64,000 nucleotides of DNA from Brugia malayi (GCF_000002995.4 NW_025062477.1:7536649-7600648); one strand, 5' to 3'. Positions 1-14,530 are shown, numbered from the stretch's first letter. Notes: generated by a model not told the origin, from the sequence alone. A program made the numbers and translations.

Positions 1-108
1 TCCAACTACATTAATTTCATTATTACTTCAACTCATAATTTATTATAGAAGTTTTTTCTTTTGAAAAACTTTTGAAACTAATGCATTATCGTGGCCAATT
101 GTTTGTAG

Positions 109-291
109 ATGCCACCACCGCCACCTCACTATGCAGATTTGGGGAACGATTTGAGTAGCAGTGGTTATAGTAACATGATGTCCGCGACCGGACCAAACAA
201 TCATCTTTTCTCGGTCAATATGGGCACAGACCTCGAATTTTCGCCTCAAGTGAATGCTTCTGATTTATCATCGCCATCATGCAGCGAGTAG
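109..291 (+). CDS. Terminal exon of an unrecognised gene (5' part outside window)
   Basis: An open frame follows a good 3' splice site (TTTGTTTGTAG ending at 108) and stops at TAG 289-291. It encodes about 60 residues beginning with a run of prolines, then Gly/Ser/Asn-rich low-complexity sequence, and ends in a Ser-rich acidic tail (SDLSSPSCSE). This composition is typical of the C-terminus of a transcription factor or other nuclear regulator, but no domain is visible and I do not recognise the protein. The first in-frame ATG lies directly at the splice acceptor, so it is more likely an internal codon than the start. The upstream exons would lie to the left of the window. Confidence 0.4.
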   Translation: MPPPPPHYADLGNDLSSSGYSNMMSATGPNNHLFSVNMGTDLEFSPQVNASDLSSPSCSE

Positions 292-3200
292 AATATATCT
301 ACGACCGTACAAATCCATCAGTTTCACTTATGAAAAATCTCCTTAGTGCTAAAGATTGTCTTCTTATTTAAAACAAAAAAAGTTTTTTGTTTTTTATTGG
401 TACAGTACAATACAATTTGTGTCATACAACTTACAATTTAAAATATAATACAATTAAATGCTGTAATTAGGTGCGTATTCAAATAATTTATTCATTTCGA
501 ACATATTTTGCCTACTACCTCAGCACTTTGTAACTGCTTTTTGCTTAAAATCCTTTTTTTTTTTTCAAGATGCAGTTCCAATCTGGAATTGAACCGAGAG
601 TGACAAATTCATCAGTTTTTTTAAACAAATGAGGAGATTTCCAGAATTGCTTCCGAGATCTTATGGATAAATCCTTACGCTGCTGTTGTCGGTGACGGTT
701 ATATTTCATATTAGTGTCAAAAAAAGTTGATGAAATATTTGTTTAGTACAAAATGCAGGGATATTGCTTTATTGTTGTTACATTGTTGTACATAACAGTA
801 GTTTATAGATGCCGATGTTGCCGATATTTTTTCTTGCATTTATCATTTTTTAGCTAATTTTTCAAATTTCTAAATTTCCATTGTGCAAATTAGACTTAAT
901 TCATTGTAGGAAAGATGTCTGATTTTTTCATAGAAAACGTATGAATGAAAGATTCACAAAATATCATGGAATTTAAATTAAAAGATTCTTAAGCTATAAC
1001 CAAAATAATTTGTTATAAATGATTATACTGCAAATTTTGTAATCTTTTTTCTTGTTGGTATAAATTTTTTCTTTTAAATTTTAGTGATGCAAATTATTAG
1101 TGAAACTATTTTTGTTTCAAATTTCTATTTGCGCGTTTGTCTCAAATTTCCATTTACAATTATATCTCAGTAACTTATGTGTGTTTGAAATGAAAGGTCA
1201 ATTAACTAGGCTATTCTTTCAAGATTTTAAAAAATTATCATCAAATAGCAGTATAACATTTTGGTAATCCATTTTTCTAATTCTGGGAAAGATATTTCAG
1301 GTATGCTCTTATCTTGCGCAAGGTTAATAGAGATAAAGAGATAGGAACATATAAAGCATATATATATATATATATATATATAATCGTTTGCTTGAAAGCT
1401 TTCTGGATCCGGATTTTTCCTGTGGTAGCACCAGAATGACATTATTCTAAGAAACTCCGTGGCACTAAACAATTTTTTTGACCTTTGTCTGTTTTAATTT
1501 GAATTTCCTACGTTGAAATGATTAAGTTTTATACTTTTTCCTTGAATTTGAATTAAACTAAATTTAACTGAAGAAATTTGCAATTTCTACAATGCTAATG
1601 CAAATTCAGACTTACCATGATTCTGATTTATCGACTTATCTTAAATGCATTTTTGTAAAATGGCAATAAGGAGTTAACAAATCAACGTTAATGTAATAAT
1701 GTGAGCTAGAACGAGACTTTTTCTAATCGGCTGGAAGCTTTTAATGCTCTCAGGAAGAAAGCCATTATATCCAGCAACAGGACTGAAAATACATCAAATA
1801 GTGTATGTGCAATAATCATATAGAAAATTTTTTTTCGAACTGTTAAAAACAAGTTAAAGTGGAAGACATATTTTATAAAGAACTTCCCTATCTTAATCCA
1901 AATTCCTGAATCTGCTGGAGGAAGTTCAAAAGATATGTAGATTAGGCATGACTGTCCAAACGATAGTTTAATTGACATGCTGCAAAGTGACAGATACTTT
2001 TTGCAGAAGTAATTATTATTAGAATCATTAGATATCAACAATTTCGGTCGAATTCCCATGTTTCACCCATATCAAACTATCACTATATCAATTAGCATTA
2101 CTTAAATAGTCTACGTTTCTGGCTCAGTTCAACTTTCAAAAAAAGTAAGTGTTTTAGGATACTACGTATCAGGTAAAGTCAAGCAGTTCATATTATATTA
2201 TTATTAGAATCCTAAAATAAGCATAAATCAGAAGAAAATAATTACAAGCCCTGCGAACAGTTGCTTCTGACAATCATTTTGTGGCCCTATTTGTACGCGG
2301 TATTGCTTTTATCCACTCATCCTATAATCATTCAATTGTGGCAGGTTGTCTTTACTTGGAGATTGTTGAGAAACTGTAGTAAAGAGGAAAAAAAAAGTAA
2401 CGATGAGTTATTGGGGGATTTAAAGTAAGATTTAATTATAAGAATTGTTGTTTTGTCTTTTTCGTGAAGTATCACTATTAATTTAGTGGATTTTTTTATT
2501 TTGTTCATTTAGATAAATCTGTTCACTTCATATTGACGATAACAGTTATCCTTTACCTACCACTGATTTTTAACTGTTATTTAATAGTTTTCAAAAAAAG
2601 CCAATCTTTCTTCAAGCAACCCATTGATGAAACTCACCCAGTGAAAATACTGATAAAGGATGATAACTGATTATAATAGACGACGATTTCCTGTGTATCA
2701 CTATTCCGTATTACATGTATGTGCTGTATGTATGTATGTATCTGTCTGTGTTTACTTGGCTTGAATTAGTAGTGTAATCCAAAATGTCCACAAATTCTAT
2801 ATCATGTGCAGAATTTGATCTTTACATTTCTGTCTATGAGCAGATGTGGATGGATATTTGTGTTGCCACCCAGAGTAAAGTAAAGAGAAAGGAGAAATGT
2901 AATAAGATATATTATTACTCTTAATGGATGATTGTGATAAGAGTGATGACAAGGGATGAGGAAGTAATTCGAGATATTTCAGTGGTTTAGATGTCAAGGA
3001 ATGAAGACGTATAAAAAAGGATGCACTACTATTTGTGACAGCCGATGAACAGCTTGACAAGAAATGATCGATCCATTCCTTATCACATATTTAAATGTTT
3101 ATCCGAACTTGTGTTCTGCTTGGTCACTCGAGAACAACGATAATTATATCAAAATAAAGCAGAGTTTTCATGAATTGGAAAGTTCATTATAAATTGTGTA

Positions 3201-6200
3201 TTACTCGATTTTTGATATTACAATTGTATTTTCCTGCATTACACTCGTTTAAGCATCGGTGAATATCACCTGGATGCAACAGCATATTGAGAACAAAAAA
3301 CTACTAAGCTGTCTTTTTCATCCTGAATTTATCTTATGATATTTTTGAAGTATCATTCATCAACAATATCAACAGGTAACAAACTGAATTCTATATCATT
3401 GTAAATTAGTGTTTCTAAGAGAAGGGAATAGTTGAAGAAAATTTCAAATGCTACAAATGATGCATCAATTTTGTGAGATTCAGATTTAGCTTCTTTATGA
3501 AAAAAGAAAAAATAGAAAGAACGGTGGAAATGAAATAAAAACTGAAAATGAATAAAGCGTTGGTGTTATGTATGTATAATTTAATGGGATAAGCAAGAGA
3601 AGGAAGACATTGATGTCCGCTTTATTGGGTTAAATTTCCAGTAAATTAGTATTGTTGAAAGGAAACAGTATGGTTAGAGGATAGGTCAAACATGCGCATG
3701 CATATGTGTTATAACATTCATGCTATTCGCTTTTTGCTGACAAAATTACTTAATAATACCACTTCGGGGGCAATTGTTTAATAAATGATTGGGGATGTCG
3801 AGAGGACTCTCTAAGAGAATGCATACAACAAGGGAAAAATAGAAGAGGACTGCCACGGAAGATAGTAAAATTAGAAGGGAATTATTCCGTGTGACATGCC
3901 GGTCGATTTTCGATTTTTGGTCAAATCCTAGTTTATTAAAAATGAGAAGTTTCAACATTGATAATAAATTAATCAGTATCTGAAAAGTTAAACACTATTT
4001 TTAATGTCCTAATAATTTTTGCCCTTCACAGCAACGTATATATGAGAATTGCAAACTGAATGAAATTATTCATTAGCTCATTCTTTATAAGAATGAACTT
4101 GATAAACTTCAAAATTTTGAACTCGATATAGGAAAGTAATGAGTAACTGTACTGTAACAAGGTGTTATCTCGTCTTCTCTCTCTCTTTGTGTTTTAGAAG
4201 AAAAATGGAAAATAATGAGAGAGAAGATTATGCAATCATAAAAGCCATGTAATGAAATGGCAGATGTCTGTATATTTTTTCTTTAATTGAACAATAACAG
4301 GGCGGCTTCCATTTAGGAAGAGAATCATTCATTCTACTAAGACAAGAAATAGTCTCGTGTCTCTTTATGACGTGATTTGCTTAATGAAAAATGGTTACCA
4401 CTTAATTTGTCTTTAAATTGGCTTTCTCAAATTCAATTCATTCTAAATTTCAACATTTGCCAATCACTACTGATCGATCTATCTTCATTTTACACATTTT
4501 CATTGGCGTCATCCTTTTATCACAAACTCTATATAATATGTATGTCATTGCGACCATTATTGAATTGACGTCGATTTGAAAAATATGTCATACGAAATAA
4601 ACTATAGCTCAATTTACGAACAATCAATAATTCTGAAATGGTTTAAGGCCGTAAAAAAAAGCGAAATGATACGTAAAATAATACAACAATATTGAAATCA
4701 GGGAGATAATTCCTGAGGTTAACTCTTTACGCACACATTTTATCTACATTTTCATCGAAAAAAGAATTCATTCCAGATGGATGCGCTAGAAGACATACCA
4801 TAATTTAGAATAAATTATAAAGGAACCATAGCACTGCTTCTATTTTGCCGACGTCACCCATTAGCGCATTTTCTTGTGACTTCTTATGACCGTGAATGAT
4901 CCTATTGAGGTGCGCCGCAGGTATGGCTTCAAAAAAGAACCGAATGCGGGAGTAGTTCCGTACACGGTAATTATAATAACATTGTTCGGAAAAAGGTGTA
5001 GTGTATAAGTTAATAATATGAAACCATCTCTGAACAAACAAATGAGCAAATACTGTTGTTGCTCGATGAATACCATAATTCGATCACAATTATGCATAGG
5101 GATCAACTTTTACAGCCTTTCCAGATCAATTACGAATATAATTCTTTTTGATCGAAATTCTCTGAAATCGGAGTGTTACTTGTCAGTAATGTCAACGATA
5201 TAGGGATAGTTTTATCTTAATGTAAAGACTCATCCATGAAACCGCAACAAATTTATATACTTATTACTTTACTCAAATTCCCTTTGAAGAATATAAGCTT
5301 GCGTTGGATAATTTTGAAACTTTTCGTATGCCATGTTCATATTCTACATGTTCATTTAATGGAATTTCTTATTGACATGACAAATTTCAAGGAAATTTTC
5401 TCATTTACGCAATCGCTTCAAAATTAAACTAAATTAAATTGAATAATCTATGCCTCTTTATGTTATGAACATTTCAGCGAGACAAAAATGGAAAAAAAAT
5501 CTGTGAAAGAAAGAGAAAAAAGAGAGAAAACTTTAAATTTAACTAGTCCAATAGCTTATTTAATAAATCTAGTATGTATATTTGTTAAAAAAATCTAAAT
5601 GTTTTTGTCAGGCGGTATTTTGACATAAATCATTGATGTTTAAGGCGGTGGAGTGAAGGAAGGAGGGTGAGTTGACGCAGCTGTAAATCATGCCGCACCG
5701 GAACAAACTTCATCGAGTGACAACTCGACCCAAATAGATAGCTCATTCTACCTTTCATTAAGCTTTTCCTATTGTTCGTAATTTATCATATTTCCAGACC
5801 TATAATAACAGATAATTTTCCTTGGAGTTTTCTTTAGATATCACAAAAAAACATAGAAAGGAATTTACGAAGTAAGACATCGCTAAGGTGCAATAAGGTA
5901 CCAATTACAAAAAATATTTGCACTAAATTACAGTGATATTTACAACTGGAATTTACATGTTATGTATTAGGATGAGTAATGCTTTTGTCAGCGATGCGCA
6001 GAGGTTACGGAAAACTATCAGACAAGAATGCTACATTTCGAAATATAAAGTTAATTTTGGAGCTTATGTGTGAAAACAGAAAGATAATGAATTGTTTTTG
6101 CCCAATAATTTTAATCAGACCATTAAGACCAATTAATCTAAAAAACTGAACCCAAATTAGTGTTTAATAATTGAGATTGATTTGTAATTTCGAAATATAT

Positions 6201-7276
6201 TACATCCAAATATGGCGAGCAGCTTAATTCATTATAGTGCAATAAATAAAATTAGGGATGATTTGGCAAAAAAATACAAACACAGTGAAATCATAAAACC
6301 ATGGAAATCATTGCATTTAGAATCTATAAATCATTTTCGAAAATTTCTAATCCGTTTGTTGAACTCTCTTCTAAATTGTAGCTAACAAATCATTTTCTTC
6401 GCCCAACTGTTGGTTGTTTCACAAAAAGTCCTTCATTTTTTTCGCAAGGGAAATGCGTGAAGACCACCCACCCCGTGCACAAAATTCAGTGGTCGGCTCA
6501 GCAGTAAGACTTCAAAGGCAACCGATTAAACAAACATTTCAACAAATGCATAATTTGTTGCAGATAATAATTAGGAAGTCTTTTTTTTGTCCGAAAGAAA
6601 AATACATAATAAATGAAAATGTTCGAATTTTGAAGGGAAAGTTCCTCTTTGAATATTATTTGGTAATCGAGACTAATTGAGGGATTTTCTAGCAATTGTT
6701 CACTTCTCGAAAACATATTTTTGAAAGGACTTTGTCCCAAAATGCTTATAAATTGTTTCAGGTATGCATAACTAAGTACAATAACTGCGAGGTTAAATTA
6801 ACTGGCTTTTTTCTTAAAGAACATTCGTTATTATTGCCCTGAACCCTAAAAAAAGTTGTGAAATAAAAAACTAGATCTAAACACCTAAAATGTGCTTTAC
6901 ATACCCATCATACCCATCTTTGTTGCATATACATCTTATCTTTTATGCAGTGAAAAATCAACAAAATGATGTCACTTTTCAAATATATAATAGTTTAATC
7001 CAACAGATAAAACACTCGATTTTTTAGTCTTATATTAAAATTTGAATTTTTGGAGCAATTTTTGGAGCACAAATTTTCTCTATGATGATAATATTCTAAA
7101 AATTAACAAGCGGTCAACAAAAACAGACAAAATATTATCGAAATAACTGACGCGCAATCAACGACAGTATTCCCGGTTATTATTCTTATATTGTATTTCA
7201 TTTCTTTCATTTGTTAAGAAAATCTTTTTTGAATAAACTCAAAGCCATAAACACCTTTTCTTACAAACACTTGGTA
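292..7276. other. Intergenic stretch without a supported gene
   Basis: Nearly 7 kb of AT-rich DNA. Short open frames occur on both strands, but none shows a domain, a phase-compatible splice partner or codon use like the neighbouring exons. It holds an (AT)n microsatellite at 1359-1382, short TATG/TGTA repeats near 2715-2745 and several A/T homopolymers. The first part must contain the 3' UTR of the gene ending at 291, and the last part the 3' UTR of the minus-strand eIF3I gene. Confidence 0.6.
1359..1382. repeat. (AT)n microsatellite
   Basis: About twelve consecutive AT dinucleotides in intergenic DNA. Confidence 0.9.
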
Positions 7277-9815
7277 TCAGAAATCATAATCAAATTTTAA
7301 GTAATCTGTATCAAATTCTTGAATACGAACATAGCCGTCCTCACCACCCGATACTACACAGTTACCACCTGGATGAAACGCCAGAGTATTGATTGGACCG
7401 AAATGTCCTTTAAAACGGGCGAACTCTTCTTCAAATACCTGCAAAAAGTGATAGTTTTTTGTATAGTAACAATTTTAAATTAATAATAAATTATTCTAGA
7501 AACCTGCGATAATTGAAAACTGAGAGTACACGAAAACAATGAAACAATAATTCGAGACGTAGCTGAGATCAAAACCGATTTAACTGTTTACCAAATGATA
7601 CAACTTCGCTTCAAAATGTCCAGAAGCAGCTGTCGTTTGAGTTACTTTCATTGCTTCTTCTCCACCACCCAGAATAACGTGATCCCGAATGGGTGAAATT
7701 GCTGCTGAATTAACTGGACGTTCCGCCCTGAAACATTATGAATGAAATGAAGTGGAACAACATTTCAGATAACTTGAACCTTGCTTTTAGATGAAATCTA
7801 ACAATAAAGAAAAAAAAAAAAAAAAAACCAGAATAATCTTCTAATTCTTTTCTTACATCGAGACCTAAAAGATTGCTATTTTTAGTTATATATGATAGAA
7901 CTTACTTATACGTCTTTAAGCAATCCAAAGTTCTTGCATCAAATAAACGAGCCGTTTTATCTTTGGAAGCAGTTATCAAAAAACTTTCATCAGTACTCAT
8001 TTGCATATCATTGATTTGAAACTTGTGAGCTTCATCATTAAAATTTACAATGTCATCTCCCTTGCGTATATCATACTGATGAACGTTTCCCTTTTCATTA
8101 CCTGCAAATACACTGCTTAAGAGATACTAATACAAAATGACAACCTGCTCGATTTGCTGAGTGAGTTTCTTTCTAATGACTGAGAATTTTTTCTATTCAT
8201 CAAAACTATATTTTCGCAAAACTTTTTGATACACTAAATGACAAAAATTTGAAGCCAACAAGCTTCTACTTCCTAGAACGCATCCACGAACTGAGATTCT
8301 CCTGATAAAGGTCTAAGTGCTGTTCCTAGTAATGTTGAAAAATATGCAACTATGCTTTCGGATATTATTTAAAAACTAATTACATAGTGGTTAAGATAAG
8401 CAAAGAACTGAAATTTCACAACCAATAAGCTTCCTAAATGATGCAACATTAAAGCAGTTAATCTGTAATTTGTAGCTTCCCAGCAACATTACATGTTGTG
8501 CTTGGTTTCGTGATATAAACAAAATTGTTATGCATCAAAAAACATGACGCTCTTTTTCAGTAATATCTAACTTCTGTTTAAACTTCATTATCATTTAATA
8601 AAAAAACACGAATCTTTCTCTAAAGATATATGTTTACCTACACAAACTGTGTCATCTAAGTGAGTCCAAACGCAGGAATTAGCTTGTGTCTGAAGCGATT
8701 TCCTGAATGTTGGTTGATTTTCGCCACTCATTTGTGAGCCATCTCGTATATCATAAACAAATAATGAGGCCTAAAAATATACATTACTGCACAGAATAAA
8801 GTCAGAAAATAAAAGTAACTAGGCGATTTGATTGAGATAAATAAAAAGGATTCAATATAAAACAGTCCATTCTGCATAAACTTCTTCAATTAGTCTATAA
8901 TTATCCAGCATGATTATTAGATCTTTTATTATTCATCTGTAGCACTGCAGCCAAACATGGTATACTATCCTTCTGTTGTATCACCAAATTATCCTGTTGT
9001 ATCACTAATAATCCTGTTGTATCACCAAATTACACAGGTATATTTTTTGTTTTCTAACCTAAGAAGTAATGCTCGAAGTTAATGTTCGAAATTATTAATA
9101 AATGAATGAAAAATGCTTTAAACAACGTATTACAGTGAGAAAAATCACAGCTTTAATGATTATGAGTGTCTTTTTCTACACACTAGGCAATTTTCTCTTG
9201 TTCTTAAAGTCGATTTACCCAAGTATTTGACAGACATAAATCATGAACGAACCACATTCTGCGTCATTTTTATAGTTGTAAAAGCAATCAGGTTCCCGCT
9301 GTAGGATAAACTAATGGATCGTGCAGCTGTTGGTGTTGAAACTGAATTTATCACATCGCCTGTCTCACAATTCCATAACTAAAACGCCTTTTCACTTAAT
9401 GACAAGTGAACTCATATACGAACGCACATCAATGTAAAGGAAAGCTAGCTGAAGACCGAATCATCAAAACATGGGTTAAAGCATAAGCCTGACACTGGAT
9501 TTTATACAATTAGAGAGAATTAAAAGTGTGTCCACGCATCATTATGTTAAAAACACCTGCAGAGCATAAAAATAAATGCCGTACCTTAACAAAAACATCA
9601 CCGGAAGCAGAGCAAAAATGTCGCGTATCCCACGAGACATCAATATCCCAGATGACACCGTTATGACCATCGTATGTTCCGATCCGTTCACCATTTTCCA
9701 TGTACCATACACATGGACTTTTATCTTTTCCAGCTGAAAACAGTAAGTCGCCGTCTCTATTAATGCGCACTCGGGTCAAGGCACGATCATGACCTTTCAG
9801 TGATAATGGTTTCAT
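7277..9815 (-). CDS. eif-3.I: Eukaryotic translation initiation factor 3 subunit I (WD40 protein)
   Basis: Six exons on the minus strand: 9585-9815, 9253-9378, 8638-8770, 7906-8101, 7592-7727 and 7277-7438, joined in frame to 327 aa (human eIF3I is 325 aa). The product is a WD40 beta-propeller subunit of eIF3, which helps recruit mRNA to the 40S ribosome in the cytoplasm. The N-terminus [15 protein letters not shown], the repeat ends ([20 protein letters not shown]), the GGGEEAM loop and the last blade [17 protein letters not shown] with [10 protein letters not shown] are diagnostic for this subunit. The start at 9815 is the first ATG after an upstream TTTAAG that could accept a spliced leader. 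The exon 2 donor is weak (GTTCGT, or GTGGTT 3 bp away in the same phase), so that junction may shift by one codon. Introns are short. The next gene upstream on the same strand is XE7-like, about 1 kb away. Confidence 0.95.
8969..9034. repeat. Short minisatellite in an eIF3I intron
   Basis: Three imperfect direct copies of a unit containing CTGTTGTATCACCAAAT, spaced about 20-24 bp apart, lying in the intron between eIF3I exons 2 and 3. Confidence 0.75.
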
Positions 9816-10824
9816 CGTTCTTCCTTAAACTTAAAACAATAAGTAAAATTATATCTTGTGTTAAATGAAAGGATGTAGTTCATGACATTTCGCATGAGAG
9901 ATGTCTAAATGATGGTAGTGCTATGCCCCTTCTACCCTTTAGTTACTACAACTACACCTCAATTAACTCTGCTCCATCGTCTCTGAATGTATTCCACACA
10001 AACACAACGGAATAATGGCTAATCTACACTCAAACCTCGTCCAGTAGGAGTGAGCCCGCAGCAAGTCCGGTGACGCTGTGTAGCACATTGTATCCTAGCA
10101 CAATTCAGTAAAGTTTTGCCCTTCACGACGAATTAATGTGAGTCTGAGTGCAAAGCCAATTTCTACTTTGCTAAGTTCAAATCCCCACTGTATATATGAG
10201 AAGACTGGCGTTGCAAACTCTAAATTTCAAATCCAAACAGAAAATACTCACATAGTTGGAGAAAGGAATGGTTGTAGAAGTGGGGTATTTAGAAAAGGAA
10301 AACCACCAGGGAGAAGTTTGATCCATCTTCAGGTTGGGATGTAGGAGTTTTAGACAGTAGCAGTATCATATGGTCGACAAACAGTAAGCACGACAGAATT
10401 AGTAGTTTTCAGTCTCTCCTTCGGACGGCTCTTTTAACAACGGTATCAAAAATGAATCCAAGATGTAGTGTTTCCAAATAATGCATCCATAAACATTTTA
10501 ATTTTACTCATTAGTGATGTAATTCAAAGACAATGTCGATCATTTGAAAAAAGATGGTGCATATTTATTTGATGCCAAACAGTAGTTCAACATATCAATA
10601 ACAATAAGTAGTGAACTAGACTAGTACCTAAAACTGTATATTAAGTTTAATTGAATGATGATTACTACTAACTGGTGAGGCTTTACATCCACCTCGTTGG
10701 TTAAGAATAAACCAGTAGTATTCGTTCTTCATTTAAATTATATTGCGCACTTCCAACATGTAAATATGAAGAGCATGTGGTATATTTCACATTGCAGTAC
10801 CACAGCTTACCTCTGAGATGTATA
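9816..10824. other. Intergenic region between XE7-like and eIF3I genes
   Basis: About 1 kb separating two minus-strand genes. No exon-like open frame is convincing. It must hold the 3' UTR of the XE7-like gene and the 5' region of eIF3I. Close to the eIF3I start, the minus strand reads TTTTAAGTTTAAG, which could serve as a trans-splice acceptor. Confidence 0.5.
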
Positions 10825-13800
10825 CTAATCTCGTCGACCTCCACTGTTGGTGACATCTGATTTGCCAAGCATCATTTTAGCTTCAATCTGAAACCAAATC
10901 TACAATCTTGTTTATCACTAATTTAGAAATGGGAAACACTAAAATAAACAATCGAGAAATAAAATAACAACTACTGATGAGCTATAATAGAGATAACGGA
11001 TCAAAGATAACCTCACAATATACACAAGAGAATATGGAATGATGCTTAGAGTAAAACTAAGTGTGTGCTAATAAAGAGGAGAATATCTAGATGGAACTGA
11101 AAATCGCACTCGTTTTCGCAATCTTTGTTCTTGTTCCCGAAGAAGAGCTTGTCTTAGCTTCGTTTCTAGTTCCGATTGTAAATCTTCTTCTAAATTCCTC
11201 GGACTCATTTTCATTCTAGAATCTTTCTTTCGCAGTTTTGCCTAAATATCCTTAATTGTTTATGAGGAAAAACTTGTGGAAGAACAAAAATAAGCATATT
11301 TTCGATCGGCATTGTCGGAAACAATATACCTCCACACTCGACATTTTCAGTTAATCAAGGAACAAAACCTAACAAATGAAAAAAAAAAAAAAAAAACTAC
11401 CTCAATTCTCCAAAAAAGTGTCGAAAGCAGTCTTCTTGATTCCAGTTTCCGCTGCGCAATTACCAATTTTCTTCCTTCTTCCGCGATCATTTCATTTAAT
11501 TGGTGTTCCTTCTTTAGTTGCCTCTTTTGATTTCGCTGAACTTTCAATTCGAAATAATTTTTTTGTTGTGATTTGAAATGTTAATGCAGTTTACACTGAT
11601 TCTGTTAAACTCATACAAAAAGCTGGATATACATGTACAAAAATTAGATTTGGAATTTTTTTTCACTTACTGCATTAAACTGCTGAAAATGATAAGCTTA
11701 ATCTCCACTCCTCGAATCTTATTATAGTTGAAGTGTTTCAATATTCCAGTCCTCAAAAGCTTTTGAGACTTAGAAGTAGAGAAATATAGAAACTAAATCA
11801 ATTAAATTAATAAAATTTTTTTTTTTTTTATTTTTTTTTTAAACTATTTAAACTAATTTTTTAAACTATTTACAAAACTGAGGAACTGTCGAAAAAAAAA
11901 ACCAATAACTTTTCGGTTGTGTTTCTCTTCCCTTTGTGGTCTACGATCGACGTATTCTTTTCTGGTATTCGTTTTATTTCCCTCACCTTTTTCACTGCAA
12001 AAATGAACATTGTTCAGTAACAACCATTTTCCGTACATTCTGTTGAATTAAGGTAACTGAAGATTCAAATTTAGCTTTTAATAATAGTTAGATAAGTTTC
12101 CAAGCGTATTGTGCTATAAACACTAAATCTATGCTTGCATCATTAAAAAAATGGCAATACTCATTACAACCTCATCTTTTCATCATCTTCCCAGATGTCA
12201 GTAGTCTCAAATAGTAACTTAACGTTAGAAGAGAATTTAAAACTGTCGTCAAAATAGTAAAGATGAAAAAACCAGTTTCCCACCGTTCTTGACATTCTTC
12301 TGAAATTTTTTGCTTCTCTAATTCCTTCAATCGTTCTCTTTCGACATATCTTTTATGTATGTTTTTGTTTGACAAATGTTTACTTTTATCAAAATCAACC
12401 TGCAAGTGAGAAAGTTATTCATTTTTAAGATACAGAAAGGAGGAAATGAATTCAACATAAGTCAATTATTCGTGGCAACATCCACTAACACGTGATAAAT
12501 ACATCATCCTCGCTTTACGAACTTCTGGAAATATGAACTACTATAGACTGTAAACGAAATTTGCTAACTTTGATCGCTGCTTCGAAAATCCTGTCATCCG
12601 GCATTTTCTTCACTAACTTCTTGTTACGCAAAAAATCCATAGCTCTGACGAATGATATATATTCTACAAATTGTACATATCCTTCAAATAATACCTCCTG
12701 AAAGGATTGTTACAAGTCCTTAACCTTCAGAAACCTGCAAAGGATGAGTTAGAATATTTGAGATATGCAATAAAAATCCATGAAATTCTATCTGTAGAGA
12801 AGGGCTGACCTGTCCAAATGAGAAACCTGTGGTACGTATGCCAGATATTTTAGAAGACATTTTCCTTCTATACGGATCGCAAACTGGGATATCAACACAG
12901 CGAACTGTTCCAAAACGTTCGAAGACATTTTGAAGAACATGTTCATTAGGCACTGAATCATCACTGGAGCCACATTCCTGCGAAATAAAAGCCTTCCAAA
13001 ATTCGACATTATAAACTATGGCACATATTGTATCAGTAATGCCAAGTGGAGTTTAATGCACAACGATGGAACATGACACAGCAATCAGTCACATTTCATA
13101 TTGCGAGATGTAATATCACCTTTTTAGAGGACTAAAACAGGAACAATGCGACAAATAACATCGTCACGTATGAATGAGTGAGGGAAATCCAGTTGACGAT
13201 AATTCAGTAAGCGAAGGAGAATTTATAAATTGAAAAAGGTAACCTTAAACCAATTCGATGGCATTTTCGCTAAATAAATAGTATCGGGTCGTTCACCGGG
13301 TTCTCGTTCATTCATATTATCTGAATTTCGAAAGAATTCATCCCAATCATGTCGGGTAGGAAAATCCGACTTCGCTTCCGCTGCTCGGACTTTTAGCGGC
13401 TCAAAAAAACCCATTACTTTCAACGTATAACCATCCAAAGCTTTAATGACCTGGAAACTATATTTGGCATCAAACGCAGAAAACTTCAGGACAAAAAAAG
13501 AAATTCACTGATGAATTGTCTTCTCTATGTGGTTCATACAAGTAAGTGACAGATTTCCTAACTTCAACAACTGAAAAAAAAGCCTTTCCAAATATATTCT
13601 CGTTGATATGAAACCAAATAAGAGTCTTTAAAGAAAAAAATCAATTAAATCAATGTATACTTTCAATACAAGTTAACGACTTATATTAAAAGAACCTATC
13701 ATATTTAGATATTTACTTAGGTAAACGTAAACAACGAAGTAACATATTTGAATGCATAATGCATAACATCTCAAACAATAACTACTTAACTTATAACCTT

Positions 13801-14530
13801 AGCAAGAATCTTGCGGTTGGGGAGCTCTGCCTCGAAGCGAACCAACTCGATAGTACTTGTCATGACACGAATTGATGAAAGCTACAAAATAAAAAATGTT
13901 GTTTATTGTGTTAGCAAAAGTAATTTCTCATACCAATGCGAATGCGAAGGTGAAGAACAGAGAGCAGAGGAGGACAAGTGGACTGCGCCGGAAGTTATAA
14001 TCAAATATATTTCTGAAACAACGGTATCACATTGTTAACAGGTACAACCCAGACGATCTAAACCAGCAACAATTTAACAAAGTTATGACAATGCGAAACA
14101 TCTAGATAAGCAATTAGCTTCTGATGCCTAGCTTCTTTTAAAAGAGTTGTTCATAATTATGACTAGTACAAAATTGGATTATTATTCAGGAGGCATCTAA
14201 AGTCAGGAATATAATATGTTACCATACCTAAACATACAAACGGCTTAACTTCGCATAGCTTTACATCTGACATTGCGAATTTCTTCATACAGAAAGCTAA
14301 GATATAGCATGTAGTTGACATTCATTCACTGATCTGAAACAAAGTGAAGAGAAAATGGCAAATACCTCAATAGGACTAACGGCTTTTTTGATTTTCTCCA
14401 TCAAATCCCAGTTAGAGATCGACTGTCCAGGTTGTTTCAGCGGAGGCAGACAGACAGTGACCGTCATTCTGGCTGATGGTTTCACGTAAAGACCCACTGG
14501 AATACACAATGGTTCCAATTCATCAGCCAT
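10825..14530 (-). CDS. XE7/AKAP17A-like splicing-associated protein
   Basis: Ten minus-strand exons: 14366-14530 (leader to 14576), 13798-13881, 13244-13450, 12810-12977, 12569-12697, 12284-12399, 11910-11994, 11401-11535, 11110-11241 and 10825-10887. All phases match, giving about 427 aa. The family (human AKAP17A, also called XE7) comprises nuclear-speckle proteins that influence splicing and anchor protein kinase A. Matching landmarks in order are the N-terminal GLYVKPSARM block, LKQPGQSISNWDLMEKIK, KVRAAEAKSDFPTRHDWDEFF, GERPDTIYLAKMPSNWF, an RRM-like segment with VRCVDIPVCDPYR, then a long Lys/Glu/Arg-rich coiled coil. The protein lacks the long RS-rich tail of the 695-aa human protein. 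The last exon is inferred from phase and a good acceptor. If exon 9 is not spliced there, the frame stops at 11068 instead. ATG 14530 begins MADELEPL. Confidence 0.9.

Noticed and set aside
6414..6680. 88-codon plus-strand open frame
   Set aside because: It overlaps an antisense open frame of equal quality, and neither resembles a protein or has splice signals.
10165..10200. tRNA B-box-like GTTCAAATCCC
   Set aside because: The flanking bases do not form a T stem and no A box or acceptor stem is present at the right distance.
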